Shown here one piece after another: positions 14,518-22,763 of a stretch of DNA of 28,474 nt (positions are counted from its first letter, which is position 1; every line of letters starts with the position of its first letter). Position numbers and translations under genes: made by a program. The stretch is from positions 1 through 28,474 of the forward strand of contig SFEV01000033.1 in NCBI GenBank assembly GCA_004557975.1. Direction: 5' to 3'. The notes under the pieces were generated by a model, which did not search any database, was not told the origin of the DNA, and saw only the letters and a list, made by a program, of their open reading frames with translations. Origin of the DNA: Lachnospiraceae bacterium. GTDB taxonomy: Bacteria > Bacillota > Clostridia > Lachnospirales > Lachnospiraceae.

Positions 14518-15852
14518 ATGTCTTACACAGATGAGATTTATGACCGCGTCGTAACGCAGAATCCGGGTGAACCGGAATTCCACCAGGCAGTGAAAGAGGT
14601 ACTTGATTCTCTGAAGCTTGTCATTGATGCAAACGAGGAGAAGTACCGTGCAGTGAGCCTGCTGGAGCGTCTCGTTGAGCCGGAGAGAATCGTTTCATTC
14701 AAGGTTCCGTGGGTAGATGATAATGGCAAGGTACAGATCAATAAAGGATACCGTATCCAGTTCAACAGTGCAATCGGACCGTACAAGGGAGGTCTGAGAT
14801 TCCATCCGTCTGTAAACCAGAGTATCCTGAAATTCCTCGGATTTGAGCAGATTTTCAAAAACTCTCTGACAGGACTTCCGATCGGCGGCGGCAAGGGTGG
14901 TTCCAACTTCGACCCGAAGGGCAAATCTGACCGCGAGGTTATGGCATTCTGCCAGAGTTTCATGACAGAGCTCTCCAAATATATCGGAGCTGACCAGGAT
15001 GTACCTGCGGGAGACATCGGCGTAGGCGGAAGAGAAATCGGTTATCTGTATGGACAGTACAAGAGACTGACAGGTCTGTATGAGGGCGTTCTGACAGGCA
15101 AGGGTCTGACATGGGGCGGATCTCTCGTGCGTACACAGGCAACAGGCTACGGTCTTGTATATATTCTGAATGCCATGCTGAAGGATCACGGCGTTGATAT
15201 CGAAGGAAAGACTGCCGTTGTATCCGGTTCAGGAAACGTTGCGATCTACGCAACAGAGAAAGTTCAGCAGCTCGGTGCAAAGGTAGTTGCCATGAGTGAT
15301 TCCAACGGCTTTATCTATGATCCGGAGGGCATCAAGGTCGACATCATAAAAGAAATCAAAGAAGTACGCCGCGGAAGAATCAAAGAGTATGCTGACGAGG
15401 TGGCAGGAGCTGTCTACACAGCAGGCAAGGGCATCTGGAACATCAAATGTGACATCGCTCTTCCGTGCGCAACACAGAATGAGCTGAGCCTTGATGACGC
15501 AAAGACACTGAAAGCAAATGGATGTATCGCAGTGGCTGAAGGTGCAAACATGCCGACCACACGTGAAGCGACAGACTTCTTACTTGAGCAGGGAGTGATG
15601 TTCCTGCCGGGCAAGGCTTCCAATGCAGGCGGCGTAGGAACTTCCGCGCTGGAGATGTGCCAGAACAGCATGCGTATGAGCTGGACCTTCGAGGAAGTGG
15701 ACGAGAAGCTTCAGCAGATGATGAATGATATCTACGCAAAGATTTCTGACGCAGCAAAGCGCTACGGAGTAGAGGGCAACTACGTTGCAGGTGCAAACAT
15801 CGCAGGCTTTGAGAAAGTTGCAGATGCGATGATGGCACAGGGTATTGTATAA
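14518..15852 (+). CDS. gdhA: NADP-type glutamate dehydrogenase
   Basis: The 444-residue hexameric-type enzyme interconverts 2-oxoglutarate plus ammonia and glutamate, a main ammonia-assimilation route in gut clostridia. The signature LPIGGGKGGSNFDPKGKS carries the catalytic lysine K126. K90 and K114 (substrate) and D166 (DVPAGDIGVGGREIG) are all in place, numbered one higher than in the Clostridium symbiosum enzyme. The nucleotide-binding turn is SGSGNVA. The Ser-Asp-Ser after the second strand (AMSDSNG) suggests NADP, not NAD; this is an inference. AAGGGGG precedes the ATG. It is transcribed alone between its own promoter and a clear terminator. Confidence 0.96.
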   Translation: MSYTDEIYDRVVTQNPGEPEFHQAVKEVLDSLKLVIDANEEKYRAVSLLERLVEPERIVSFKVPWVDDNGKVQINKGYRIQFNSAIGPYKGGLRFHPSVNQSILKFLGFEQIFKNSLTGLPIGGGKGGSNFDPKGKSDREVMAFCQSFMTELSKYIGADQDVPAGDIGVGGREIGYLYGQYKRLTGLYEGVLTGKGLTWGGSLVRTQATGYGLVYILNAMLKDHGVDIEGKTAVVSGSGNVAIYATEKVQQLGAKVVAMSDSNGFIYDPEGIKVDIIKEIKEVRRGRIKEYADEVAGAVYTAGKGIWNIKCDIALPCATQNELSLDDAKTLKANGCIAVAEGANMPTTREATDFLLEQGVMFLPGKASNAGGVGTSALEMCQNSMRMSWTFEEVDEKLQQMMNDIYAKISDAAKRYGVEGNYVAGANIAGFEKVADAMMAQGIV

Positions 15853-15874
15853 TTATTGGAATATATCGAAATGG

Positions 15875-15921
15875 AAATGCCGGAAAAGCTGGAGACAGCT
15901 CACATCCGGCATTTTTTATTT
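15875..15921 (+). terminator. Terminator of glutamate dehydrogenase
   Basis: The outer stem AAATGCCGGA / TCCGGCATTT surrounds an inner small stem AGCTG/CAGCT. It is followed by six T, an A and more T. It begins 22 bases after the gdhA stop. Confidence 0.87.
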
Positions 15922-15995
15922 TGGAAGAAGATAAATGCCGGTGGCATTCCTGAATGTATGGGAAACTTCGTCTCCTGTAAAAGCACACTTTTTCA

Positions 15996-16024
15996 TGTAC
16001 AAATGTATAAAAAGAAGCTATAAT
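15996..16024 (+). promoter_or_regulatory. Promoter of the M18 aminopeptidase gene
   Basis: A perfect TATAAT (16019-16024) lies 17 bases after TGTACA (15996-16001, four of six consensus bases). It is about 60 bases upstream of the aminopeptidase ATG and just after the gdhA terminator. Confidence 0.62.
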
Positions 16025-16082
16025 AGTCCATAGATGACAGAAAAACTGATAAAAATATACGCTGACAGGAGGATATTTAATA

Positions 16083-17483
16083 ATGAAACAGGAAAATGTT
16101 TGGAAAACATATACGCAGGAGCAGCTCACAGAGCTGGAGTCTCTGTCCGGGCGATACAAAGCGTTTCTGGATGCAGGAAAGACGGAGCGTGAGTGTGTGG
16201 ATGAGGCAGTGCGCCTGGCAAGAGCCGAGGGTTACAGAAGCCTTGCTGAGGTAAGAGAAGCAGGGGAGACACTGAAGGCGGGTGACAGGGTTTATGATGT
16301 GTGCATGAACAAGATGCTGGCACTGTTCCAGATCGGCCGCCAGCCGCTGTATACAGGTATGCGTATTCTGGGCGCACATATTGACTCGCCGCGTCTTGAC
16401 CTGAAACAGAATCCCATGTATGAGGATACGGAGCTGGCATACCTTGACACCCATTATTACGGCGGTATCAAGAAATATCAGTGGGTGACGATTCCTCTGG
16501 CAATTCACGGTGTCGTGGCGAAGAAGGATGGAAGTACGGTTAAGATCTGTATCGGAGAGAAAGAGGATGATCCGGTCGTATTTGTTTCTGATCTGCTCAT
16601 TCATCTGGCGGCAGACCAGATGGATAAGAAGGCACGTCTCGTAATTGAGGGTGAGAATCTGGATCTTCTCGTTGGAAGCCGTCCGCTGGTACAGGAGGAG
16701 AAAGAGGACAAGGAGAAAGAGAAGGAAGCAGTAAAGGCCAACATTCTCGCAATTCTGAAGGAGCAGTACGGTATTGAGGAGGAGGATTTCCTCTCCGCAG
16801 AGCTTGAGATTGTTCCGGCCAGCAAGGCGAGAGACTGCGGACTGGACCGCAGTATGATCATGGCGTACGGACAGGATGACCGTGTCTGTGCATATACATC
16901 TCTGGAAGCACAGCTGAAGGTTCCTGTTCAGGAGCGCACATGCTGCTGTCTGCTGGTGGACAAAGAGGAGATCGGAAGTGTCGGTGCCACAGGCATGCAG
17001 TCCAGATTCTTTGAAAATACAGTGGCAGAGCTCATGGACTGTGCCGGTGAGTACAGTGAGCTGAACCTGCGCCGATGCCTGAGCCGCAGCCGGATGCTGT
17101 CTTCCGATGTCAGTGCGGCGTACGACCCGCTGTTTGCAGGCTGTTTTGAGAAAAAGAACAGTGCATACTTCGGACACGGTCTTGTGTTCAACAAGTTTAC
17201 CGGATCAAGAGGAAAAAACGGAAGCAACGATGCGAATGCAGAGTATATTGCGGCGATCCGCGGGATGATGGAAAAGCACGGTGTGGCCTTCCAGACGGCG
17301 GAGCTCGGCAGGATCGATGTGGGCGGAGGCGGAACAATCGCTTACATCTCCGCACTGTACGGTATGGAAGTGATCGACAGCGGCGTGGCTGTACTGAATA
17401 TGCATGCGCCGATGGAAGTGACGAGTAAGGCCGATGTGTATGAGGCAGTGAAGGGATATACGGCGTTTCTGATGGAGGCGTGA
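16083..17483 (+). CDS. M18 family metallo-aminopeptidase
   Basis: The 466-residue enzyme belongs to the two-zinc M18 family (aspartyl aminopeptidase-like; bacterial ApeA/ApeB), which removes N-terminal residues from peptides in the cytoplasm. Visible signatures are GAHIDSPRLDLK (H99 as first ligand), DKEEIGSVGATG (Glu base and ligand), FTGSRGKNGSNDANAEY, and the final HAPMEVTSKADVYEA with the last His ligand. The length is normal. A lysine/glutamate-rich surface loop (EEKEDKEKEKEAVK, near 200-213) sits in the middle domain. AGGAGG precedes the ATG by ten bases. It has its own promoter and is followed by the ABC importer genes after 108 bases. Confidence 0.92.
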   Translation: MKQENVWKTYTQEQLTELESLSGRYKAFLDAGKTERECVDEAVRLARAEGYRSLAEVREAGETLKAGDRVYDVCMNKMLALFQIGRQPLYTGMRILGAHIDSPRLDLKQNPMYEDTELAYLDTHYYGGIKKYQWVTIPLAIHGVVAKKDGSTVKICIGEKEDDPVVFVSDLLIHLAADQMDKKARLVIEGENLDLLVGSRPLVQEEKEDKEKEKEAVKANILAILKEQYGIEEEDFLSAELEIVPASKARDCGLDRSMIMAYGQDDRVCAYTSLEAQLKVPVQERTCCCLLVDKEEIGSVGATGMQSRFFENTVAELMDCAGEYSELNLRRCLSRSRMLSSDVSAAYDPLFAGCFEKKNSAYFGHGLVFNKFTGSRGKNGSNDANAEYIAAIRGMMEKHGVAFQTAELGRIDVGGGGTIAYISALYGMEVIDSGVAVLNMHAPMEVTSKADVYEAVKGYTAFLMEA

Positions 17484-17486
17484 GGA

Positions 17487-17516
17487 TTGGCAGGCATGCA
17501 GTCTGGCAGGTATAGG
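17487..17516 (+). promoter_or_regulatory. Possible promoter of the ABC importer operon
   Basis: TTGGCA (17487-17492) stands 18 bases from TATAGG (17511-17516) in the gap between the aminopeptidase and the binding-protein gene. A small hairpin GCATTC/GAATGC (17531-17547) lies further on, in the leader. Both are weak signals. Confidence 0.35.
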
Positions 17517-17591
17517 ACAGTGGATATACAGCATTCCTGGTGAATGCATGGTAATGGAAAAGTGTACAGAAAAGAGAAGGGGGAAATGGGA

Positions 17592-18566
17592 ATGAAAAAA
17601 CGTATGGCAGCAGGTGTCGCAGCGCTTCTTACAGGAGTGCTTGCATGCGGAATGACTTCATCCGCGCAGGAGACAGTTCGTGTAGGTGCCCTGAAGGGAC
17701 CTACTTCCATGGGAATTGTTTCTCTCGGAACGGGAGAACAGACGGACGAGAACGCAAATGCGTATGAGAAAAACATGGTGACGGCAGCGGATGAGCTGAC
17801 AGCCATGGTGATTGGCGGGGATGTGGATATTGCGCTTCTGCCTGCAAATGTAGCCAGTGTTCTTTATAACAAGACAGAAGGCGGCGTAAAGGTCATTGAC
17901 ATCAACACGCTGGGCGTTCTCTATGTTGTGGAGACGGGAGATTCCGTCACTTCTATCGAGGATCTGAAGGGCAGAACCGTGTACCTGACGGGGAAAGGCA
18001 CCACACCGGATTTCGTGCTCCAGTATCTGCTGGCGCAGCATGGTCTGACAACGGAGGATGTTACACTTGAGTACAAGTCGGAGGCCACAGAGGTGGTTTC
18101 CGTGCTGACAGAGGATGATACAGCCATCGGTCTGCTGCCGCAGCCATTCGTGACGGTGGCCGGAATGCAGAATGAAAATCTGAAGACAGTGCTGGATCTG
18201 ATGGCGGAATGGGAAGCTGTACAGGAGGAAGGCGGAAGCAGTCTCGTGACCGGTGTGACGATTGTGCGTACAGAGTATCTGGAAGAGCATGAGGAGCAGG
18301 TTAAGAATTTCCTGTCTGACCACGAAGCTTCCGCAGCATTTACAAATGAAAATCCGGAAGCGGCATCTGAGCTGATTGCAGAGCTCGGCATTGTTCCGAA
18401 AGCACAGATAGCGGAGAAGGCAATTCCGTTCTGCAACATTACATTTATTGACGGTGAGGAGATGAAGGAAGCACTGGGCGGATATCTGGAGGTGCTTCAC
18501 GGGATGGAGCCTGCTTCTGTGGGCGGAGCGCTTCCGGGAGAAGACTTCTATTATATGGCAGAGTAA
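17592..18566 (+). CDS. ABC transporter substrate-binding protein (NMT1/SsuA-like)
   Basis: This 324-residue exported solute-binding protein belongs to the fold used for nitrate, alkanesulfonates and thiamine precursors. The signal sequence (MKKRMAAGVAALLTGVLAC) ends in VLAC, an imperfect lipobox with candidate lipidated C19. The mature part begins VRVGALKGPTSMG, followed by GDVDIALLPANVASVLYN, the family's typical ligand-site region. The ligand is not identifiable by eye. Two in-frame ATGs lie at 17586 and 17592. I prefer the second, eight bases from the GAAGGGGG site. It heads a three-gene importer, 10 bases before the permease. Confidence 0.85.
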   Translation: MKKRMAAGVAALLTGVLACGMTSSAQETVRVGALKGPTSMGIVSLGTGEQTDENANAYEKNMVTAADELTAMVIGGDVDIALLPANVASVLYNKTEGGVKVIDINTLGVLYVVETGDSVTSIEDLKGRTVYLTGKGTTPDFVLQYLLAQHGLTTEDVTLEYKSEATEVVSVLTEDDTAIGLLPQPFVTVAGMQNENLKTVLDLMAEWEAVQEEGGSSLVTGVTIVRTEYLEEHEEQVKNFLSDHEASAAFTNENPEAASELIAELGIVPKAQIAEKAIPFCNITFIDGEEMKEALGGYLEVLHGMEPASVGGALPGEDFYYMAE

Positions 18567-18576
18567 TCAGGAATTC

Positions 18577-19320
18577 ATGAAAAAGCAGTATCGAACGGTC
18601 ATTATCATTGCAGTCTGGATTCTGCTGTGGCAGCTTGCTGCGATGGTGATTAATAAAAGAATTATTTTTGTGGGACCGGCTGAGGTCGCCGCGGCTCTGG
18701 CCGGTCAGGCTGTGAAAGTGGAATTCTGGGTAACGGTCTGCCGCTCGTCAATGCGGATATGCGGAGGATTTCTGGCAGCCTTTGTGCTCGGTGTTCTGAT
18801 GGGAATCCTGGCGGACCGCTGTGGCCTGCTGAGAGAATTTCTGGAGCCGGCGGTCGGTCTGCTGCAGTCGGTGCCGGTAGCATCCTTTGTCATCCTGGCA
18901 CTGATCTGGATCGGATCGGAGAATCTTTCTGTGCTGATCAGCCTGATTGTGGTATTCCCGGTCATTTACCGGAATACACTTCAGGGGATGAAATCTGCGG
19001 ATGAGAAAATGCTTGAGATGGCGCGGGTGTTCCGGATAGGGCCGATGCGTACTTTTCTGTACATTTATCGTCCGGCACTGATGCCATACCTCATTTCTGC
19101 CAGCAGAATTGCATTCGGTATGGCGTGGAAATCAGGCGTTGCGGCTGAGGTGATCGGTGTTCCGGATCGGTCGATCGGCGAAAAGCTGTATATGGCAAAA
19201 ATCTATCTCAGTACAGCGGAGCTGTTTGCCTGGACCCTGGTGATTATTGTGATCAGCAGAGTGCTGGAGCACCTGTTTCTTCTGGTGCTGGGGATGTTTG
19301 ATGTGAGGCGCGGAAGATGA
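18577..19320 (+). CDS. ABC transporter permease (SsuC/TauC/ThiX-like)
   Basis: The 247-residue inner-membrane permease has about six helices and the coupling-loop motif EMARVFRIGPMRTFLYIYRPALMPYL, whose EAA-like segment contacts the ATPase. It belongs to the binding-protein-dependent family for sulfonates, nitrate and thiamine precursors, consistent with the preceding gene. The length is normal. It starts 10 bases after the binding protein with a short AGGA site. Its last four bases (ATGA) overlap the ATPase start, so the two are translationally coupled. Confidence 0.92.
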   Translation: MKKQYRTVIIIAVWILLWQLAAMVINKRIIFVGPAEVAAALAGQAVKVEFWVTVCRSSMRICGGFLAAFVLGVLMGILADRCGLLREFLEPAVGLLQSVPVASFVILALIWIGSENLSVLISLIVVFPVIYRNTLQGMKSADEKMLEMARVFRIGPMRTFLYIYRPALMPYLISASRIAFGMAWKSGVAAEVIGVPDRSIGEKLYMAKIYLSTAELFAWTLVIIVISRVLEHLFLLVLGMFDVRRGR

Positions 19321-19976
19321 TTCAGGTAAAAGCTGTTTCAAAATCATACAATGGCAGAAAAGTGCTGGACCGGTTTACCATGCAGCTTGAAGAGGGCGGA
19401 ATTTACTGCCTGATGGGGGCATCCGGGATCGGCAAGACGACACTGCTGCGGATACTGATGGGGCTGGAGCAGCCGGATGGAGTGGATGAGAGTCGGACGA
19501 TGATACATAAGAGACCGGGCCGGGCAGAGGAAAGCCGGATTGCGGCACAGAAAAATGTACCGGAGACCGGCTGTATCTCCGGGCTGGAGCATAAACGAAT
19601 CAGCGCTGTGTTTCAGGAAAATCGCCTCTGTGAATACGCGGATGCAGTAAAAAATATCCGCCTGGCAGCAGGGAGGGATGGTCTTCTGACCGAACCGGAG
19701 AAGCTTCTGGACGGTCTCCTTGAGCCGGAGGCATGGCATCGTCCGATGGGTGAGCTCAGCGGCGGTATGCAGCGACGTGTGGCCGTGCTGCGGGCACTTG
19801 CGGTAAAGTCGGATTTCCTGATTATGGATGAGCCCTTTACGGGGCTGGATACAGAGACAAAAGACAAATTGATTGCGGCAGTTCTGGAGTACCGGAGCGG
19901 ACGGACGCTCCTGGTCGTATCGCATCAGGAGGAAGATGCGCACCTTCTCGGAGCTGAAATAATCAGGATTTCGTAA
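19317..19976 (+). CDS. ABC transporter ATP-binding protein
   Basis: The 219-residue cytoplasmic ATPase powers the importer encoded just upstream. Walker A is GASGIGKT (residues 34-41), the Q-loop glutamine is Q100, the ABC signature is LSGGMQRR (147-154), Walker B is FLIMDEP (167-173) and the switch histidine is H203. The distance from Walker A to the Q-loop (about 60 residues) is longer than the usual 40-45. The extra stretch (about residues 56-92, KRPGRAEESRIAAQKN) is charged and unlike the rest. The gene overlaps the permease by ATGA. Confidence 0.93.
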   Translation: MIQVKAVSKSYNGRKVLDRFTMQLEEGGIYCLMGASGIGKTTLLRILMGLEQPDGVDESRTMIHKRPGRAEESRIAAQKNVPETGCISGLEHKRISAVFQENRLCEYADAVKNIRLAAGRDGLLTEPEKLLDGLLEPEAWHRPMGELSGGMQRRVAVLRALAVKSDFLIMDEPFTGLDTETKDKLIAAVLEYRSGRTLLVVSHQEEDAHLLGAEIIRIS

Positions 19977-20038
19977 GCGTGAAATGCGGAGAAATCCACA
20001 GGTATCAGAATGTGAATATTACAATATGGGAGGTTATC

Positions 20039-21166
20039 ATGGAAAAATCAAAGGTATATTTTACGGACTTAAGAGCAAAGAGCGGAGATAATCTGCTGGA
20101 TAAGCTGAAACGTCTGATCAGGACAGCAGGTATCGGGGAAATTGATTTCAACAATCAGTTTGCGGCAATTAAAATTCATTTTGGCGAGCCGGGCAATCTT
20201 GCATTTCTGCGGCCGAACTATGCAAAGGCAGTTGCAGATGTGGTGAAGGAGCTGGGCGGAAAACCGTTTCTGACAGACTGCAATACGCTGTATGTCGGCG
20301 GAAGAAAGAACGCCCTGGATCACATTGACTCCGCGTACGGAAACGGATTTGTGCCGTACGCGACAGGATGCCACGTGCTGATCGCAGACGGACTGAAGGG
20401 TTCGGATGATGTCCGCGTTCCGGTAGAGGACGGAGAATACGTGAAAGAGGCAAAAATCGGGCGTGCCGTTATGGATGCAGATATTTTTATTTCCCTGACG
20501 CATTTCAAGGGACATGAGGCGACCGGATTCGGAGGCACTCTGAAGAATATCGGTATGGGCTGCGGCTCCCGTGCAGGAAAAATGGAGATGCACAGTGCCG
20601 GCAAGCCGCACGTGGCTCAGAGCCGCTGCATCGGCTGTGGCCGCTGTATCAAAATCTGTGCTCACGATGCACCGTCGATTACAGACAAGAAAGCATCCAT
20701 TGACCACAATAAATGTGTCGGCTGCGGCCGCTGTATTGCGATCTGCCCGAAAGACGCGGTCTGTCCGGCAAGTGATGAGTCCAACGATATCCTGAACTGC
20801 AAGATCGCGGAGTACACAAAGGCAGTGATCCATGGCAGACCGAATTTCCATATCAGTCTTGTGATCGACGTATCGCCGTACTGTGACTGCCACGCTGAGA
20901 ATGATGCTGCCATTGTGCCGGATGTGGGAATGTTTGCATCCTTTGACCCGGTGGCTCTCGATGTCGCATGCGCGGATGCAGTCAACCGTCAGACTCCGAT
21001 TCGCGACAGTCTGCTCGGTGAGGCATTCAGCGATCATGAGCATGACCACGAACACCGTGATCATTTCGGCATGGTTTCCCCGAATACAAACTGGAAGACG
21101 TGTATTGAGCATGCGGTGAAGATTGGCATCGGCAGCGACCAGTATGAGCTGATTACCGTAAAATAA
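20039..21166 (+). CDS. DUF362 protein with two 4Fe-4S ferredoxin motifs
   Basis: The 375-residue cytoplasmic protein has an N-terminal DUF362 domain (IKIHFGEPGNLAFL, then LTHFKGHEATGFGGTLKNIGMG). A ferredoxin-like segment follows with two cluster motifs, RCIGCGRCIKICAHDA and KCVGCGRCIAICPKDA, enough cysteines for two 4Fe-4S clusters. It ends with the conserved FDPVALDVACADAVN. A histidine-rich run (SDHEHDHEHRDHFG) near the C-terminus could hold another metal. No reaction is established; an electron-transfer role is inferred. The start is the ATG with GGGAGG upstream, 62 bases after the ATPase. It probably forms a transcript with the YkgJ-type gene 20 bases downstream. Confidence 0.9.
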   Translation: MEKSKVYFTDLRAKSGDNLLDKLKRLIRTAGIGEIDFNNQFAAIKIHFGEPGNLAFLRPNYAKAVADVVKELGGKPFLTDCNTLYVGGRKNALDHIDSAYGNGFVPYATGCHVLIADGLKGSDDVRVPVEDGEYVKEAKIGRAVMDADIFISLTHFKGHEATGFGGTLKNIGMGCGSRAGKMEMHSAGKPHVAQSRCIGCGRCIKICAHDAPSITDKKASIDHNKCVGCGRCIAICPKDAVCPASDESNDILNCKIAEYTKAVIHGRPNFHISLVIDVSPYCDCHAENDAAIVPDVGMFASFDPVALDVACADAVNRQTPIRDSLLGEAFSDHEHDHEHRDHFGMVSPNTNWKTCIEHAVKIGIGSDQYELITVK

Positions 21167-21186
21167 GAGGTTTACAGGGATCTGAT

Positions 21187-21870
21187 ATGAAGCGAAAAGT
21201 AAGTCTTGATGAAATTTCAGACGGAAGACTGTATACCAGAAACGATATGGTGCGTGCGGGCTGCGGCGACTGCCGCGGCTGCTCTGCATGCTGCAGCGGA
21301 ATGGGTAATTCTGTGATCCTTGACCCCCTTGATATGTTCCGGCTGACTGTCGGCACGGGAAATACCTTTGAGACTCTGATGGCGGACAAGATTGAGCTGA
21401 ATGTTGTGGATGGAGTCATTCTTCCGAATCTTAAGATGAGCGGGCAGACAGAGACATGCGGATTTCTGAGCCGGGAGGGAAGGTGCAGCATTCATCCGCA
21501 GCGCCCCGGTATCTGCCGCCTGTTTCCTCTGGGCCGGTACTATGAAACATCCGGGGAAGGGCAGCGTTCCTTCAGGTATTTTCTGCAGATACATGAGTGC
21601 CCCGCGCCCAATAAGACGAAGGTAAAGGTGGAAAAATGGGTGGACACGCCGGAACTGAACCGATATGAGCAGTTTATCTGTGCGTGGCACTGTTTTCTGG
21701 AGGATGTGGAAGCACGTCTGGCCGTGGAGGAAGATGATACATCCGTAAAGAATATAAATTTGTTTCTCCTGAAGCTGTTTTATATCAGGCCGTATGAAGC
21801 TGATGTGAGCTTTTACAGCCAGTTTGAAACCAGGCTTGCGCAGGCAAAGGAAGTACTGGATCTGGAGTGA
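21187..21870 (+). CDS. YkgJ family cysteine-cluster protein
   Basis: This 227-residue protein has a dense cysteine group near its start (C26, C29, C32, C35, C36 in CGDCRGCSACCSGMG). A second group, CGFLSREGRCSIHPQRPGIC, is followed by RLFPLG, the arrangement of the YkgJ / CxxCxxCC family of putative zinc- or iron-binding proteins. The function is unknown. It has no signal peptide. An AGGGA site lies upstream of the ATG. The distance of 20 bases from the DUF362 gene suggests co-expression, making two adjacent cysteine-rich metalloproteins. Confidence 0.86.
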   Translation: MKRKVSLDEISDGRLYTRNDMVRAGCGDCRGCSACCSGMGNSVILDPLDMFRLTVGTGNTFETLMADKIELNVVDGVILPNLKMSGQTETCGFLSREGRCSIHPQRPGICRLFPLGRYYETSGEGQRSFRYFLQIHECPAPNKTKVKVEKWVDTPELNRYEQFICAWHCFLEDVEARLAVEEDDTSVKNINLFLLKLFYIRPYEADVSFYSQFETRLAQAKEVLDLE

Positions 21871-21924
21871 CAGGGCACCCGGCTGCGCATGGAAAATTTT
21901 TTGCAGTTAATTTTATCCAGTCCC

Positions 21925-21953
21925 TTGCATTTTAGGATAGATACAAGTAAAAT
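21925..21953 (+). promoter_or_regulatory. Promoter of xanthine phosphoribosyltransferase
   Basis: TTGCAT (21925-21930), a 17-base spacer and TAAAAT (21948-21953) lie in the 139-base gap before the gene. The gap has no purine-riboswitch-like three-way junction that I can recognise. Confidence 0.6.
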
Positions 21954-22009
21954 GTACGGTACAGATGCAGATAGCAAAAGAGAAAAGCTACGTGACGGAG
22001 GGTGCAGAG

Positions 22010-22588
22010 GTGCAGATATTAAAGGACAGAATTCAGAAGGACGGAAAAGTAAAAGAGGGCAATGTACTGAAGGTGGACAGTTTTCTGAACCATCAGATGG
22101 ATACGGCGCTGTTCAGGGAGATGGGGAAAGAATTCAAGAAGCGTTTTGAAGGAGAGGAGATCAACAAAATCCTGACAATAGAAGCTTCCGGAATCGGAAT
22201 CGCCTGTGTGGTTGCCGAGGAGTTCCATGTGCCTGTTGTTTTTGCGAAGAAGACGCAGACAAAGAATATTGCCGGGGATGTATATAAATCGCGCGTGGAA
22301 TCCTACACGCACGGCCGCGTATATGATATTATCGTATCTAAGGAATTTCTCGGAAAGAATGACAAGGTTCTGCTGATCGATGATTTCCTTGCCAATGGAA
22401 AAGCGCTGGAGGGACTGGCTGAGCTGGTGGAACTCTCAGGTGCCACTCTGGTCGGCGCCGGAATCGCGATTGAGAAGGGCTTTCAGGTAGGCGGAGACCT
22501 GATCCGTTCACGCGGTATTCATCTGGAGTCACTGGCGATCGTGGAGAGAATGGACGAGAAGACAGGAAAGATTACATTCAGAGAGTAA
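22010..22588 (+). CDS. xpt: Xanthine phosphoribosyltransferase
   Basis: The 192-residue cytoplasmic salvage enzyme makes XMP from xanthine and PRPP. The PRPP-binding loop VLLIDDFLANGKA is clear, and the family's N-terminal LKVDSFLNHQMD matches Bacillus subtilis Xpt closely. I start at the GTG at 22010, because it aligns with the B. subtilis N-terminus and has GGAGGG seven bases upstream. An in-frame ATG at 21965 would add 15 residues without a ribosome site. It has its own promoter and ends at a bidirectional hairpin. In many Firmicutes xpt is under a purine riboswitch and linked to pbuX; neither is seen here. Confidence 0.94.
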   Translation: MQILKDRIQKDGKVKEGNVLKVDSFLNHQMDTALFREMGKEFKKRFEGEEINKILTIEASGIGIACVVAEEFHVPVVFAKKTQTKNIAGDVYKSRVESYTHGRVYDIIVSKEFLGKNDKVLLIDDFLANGKALEGLAELVELSGATLVGAGIAIEKGFQVGGDLIRSRGIHLESLAIVERMDEKTGKITFRE

Positions 22589-22602
22589 ATATTCAGAAAC
22601 AG

Positions 22603-22672
22603 AAATAAAACAGACAGGCAGACAGACACGGTGCAGTCACAAAACACCATGTCCGGTCTGCCTGTTTTATTT
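22603..22672. terminator. Bidirectional terminator between xpt and the YARHG gene
   Basis: AAATAAAACAG plus GCAGAC (22603-22623, with a four-base bulge) pairs with GTCTGCCTGTTTTATTT (22656-22672). The central loop contains a GGTG/CACC inner pair. A T-rich arm is present on both strands, fitting the two convergent genes. Confidence 0.65.
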
Positions 22673-22694
22673 CGCATAGTTTTATTTCGCATAG
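22665..22694. repeat. 15-bp tandem repeat
   Basis: TTTTATTTCGCATAG occurs twice head to tail (22665-22679 and 22680-22694), overlapping the right arm of the terminator. It is likely a small slippage duplication that doubles the T-rich tail. Confidence 0.85.
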
Positions 22695-22763
22695 AGGCAT
22701 TTTCTGCGCAAACCTGTACTGCAGTTCAGAGGCAGATATTTTCTGTCCGGATCTGCCCGAAGA

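Noticed and set aside
20069..21289. A 406-codon minus-strand frame antisense to the DUF362 gene
   Set aside because: It has no ribosome site or family match, and its long open frame follows from the GC pattern of the opposite strand.
21871..22009. A purine riboswitch upstream of xpt
   Set aside because: I looked for the paired three-way junction and conserved loop bases and did not find them.
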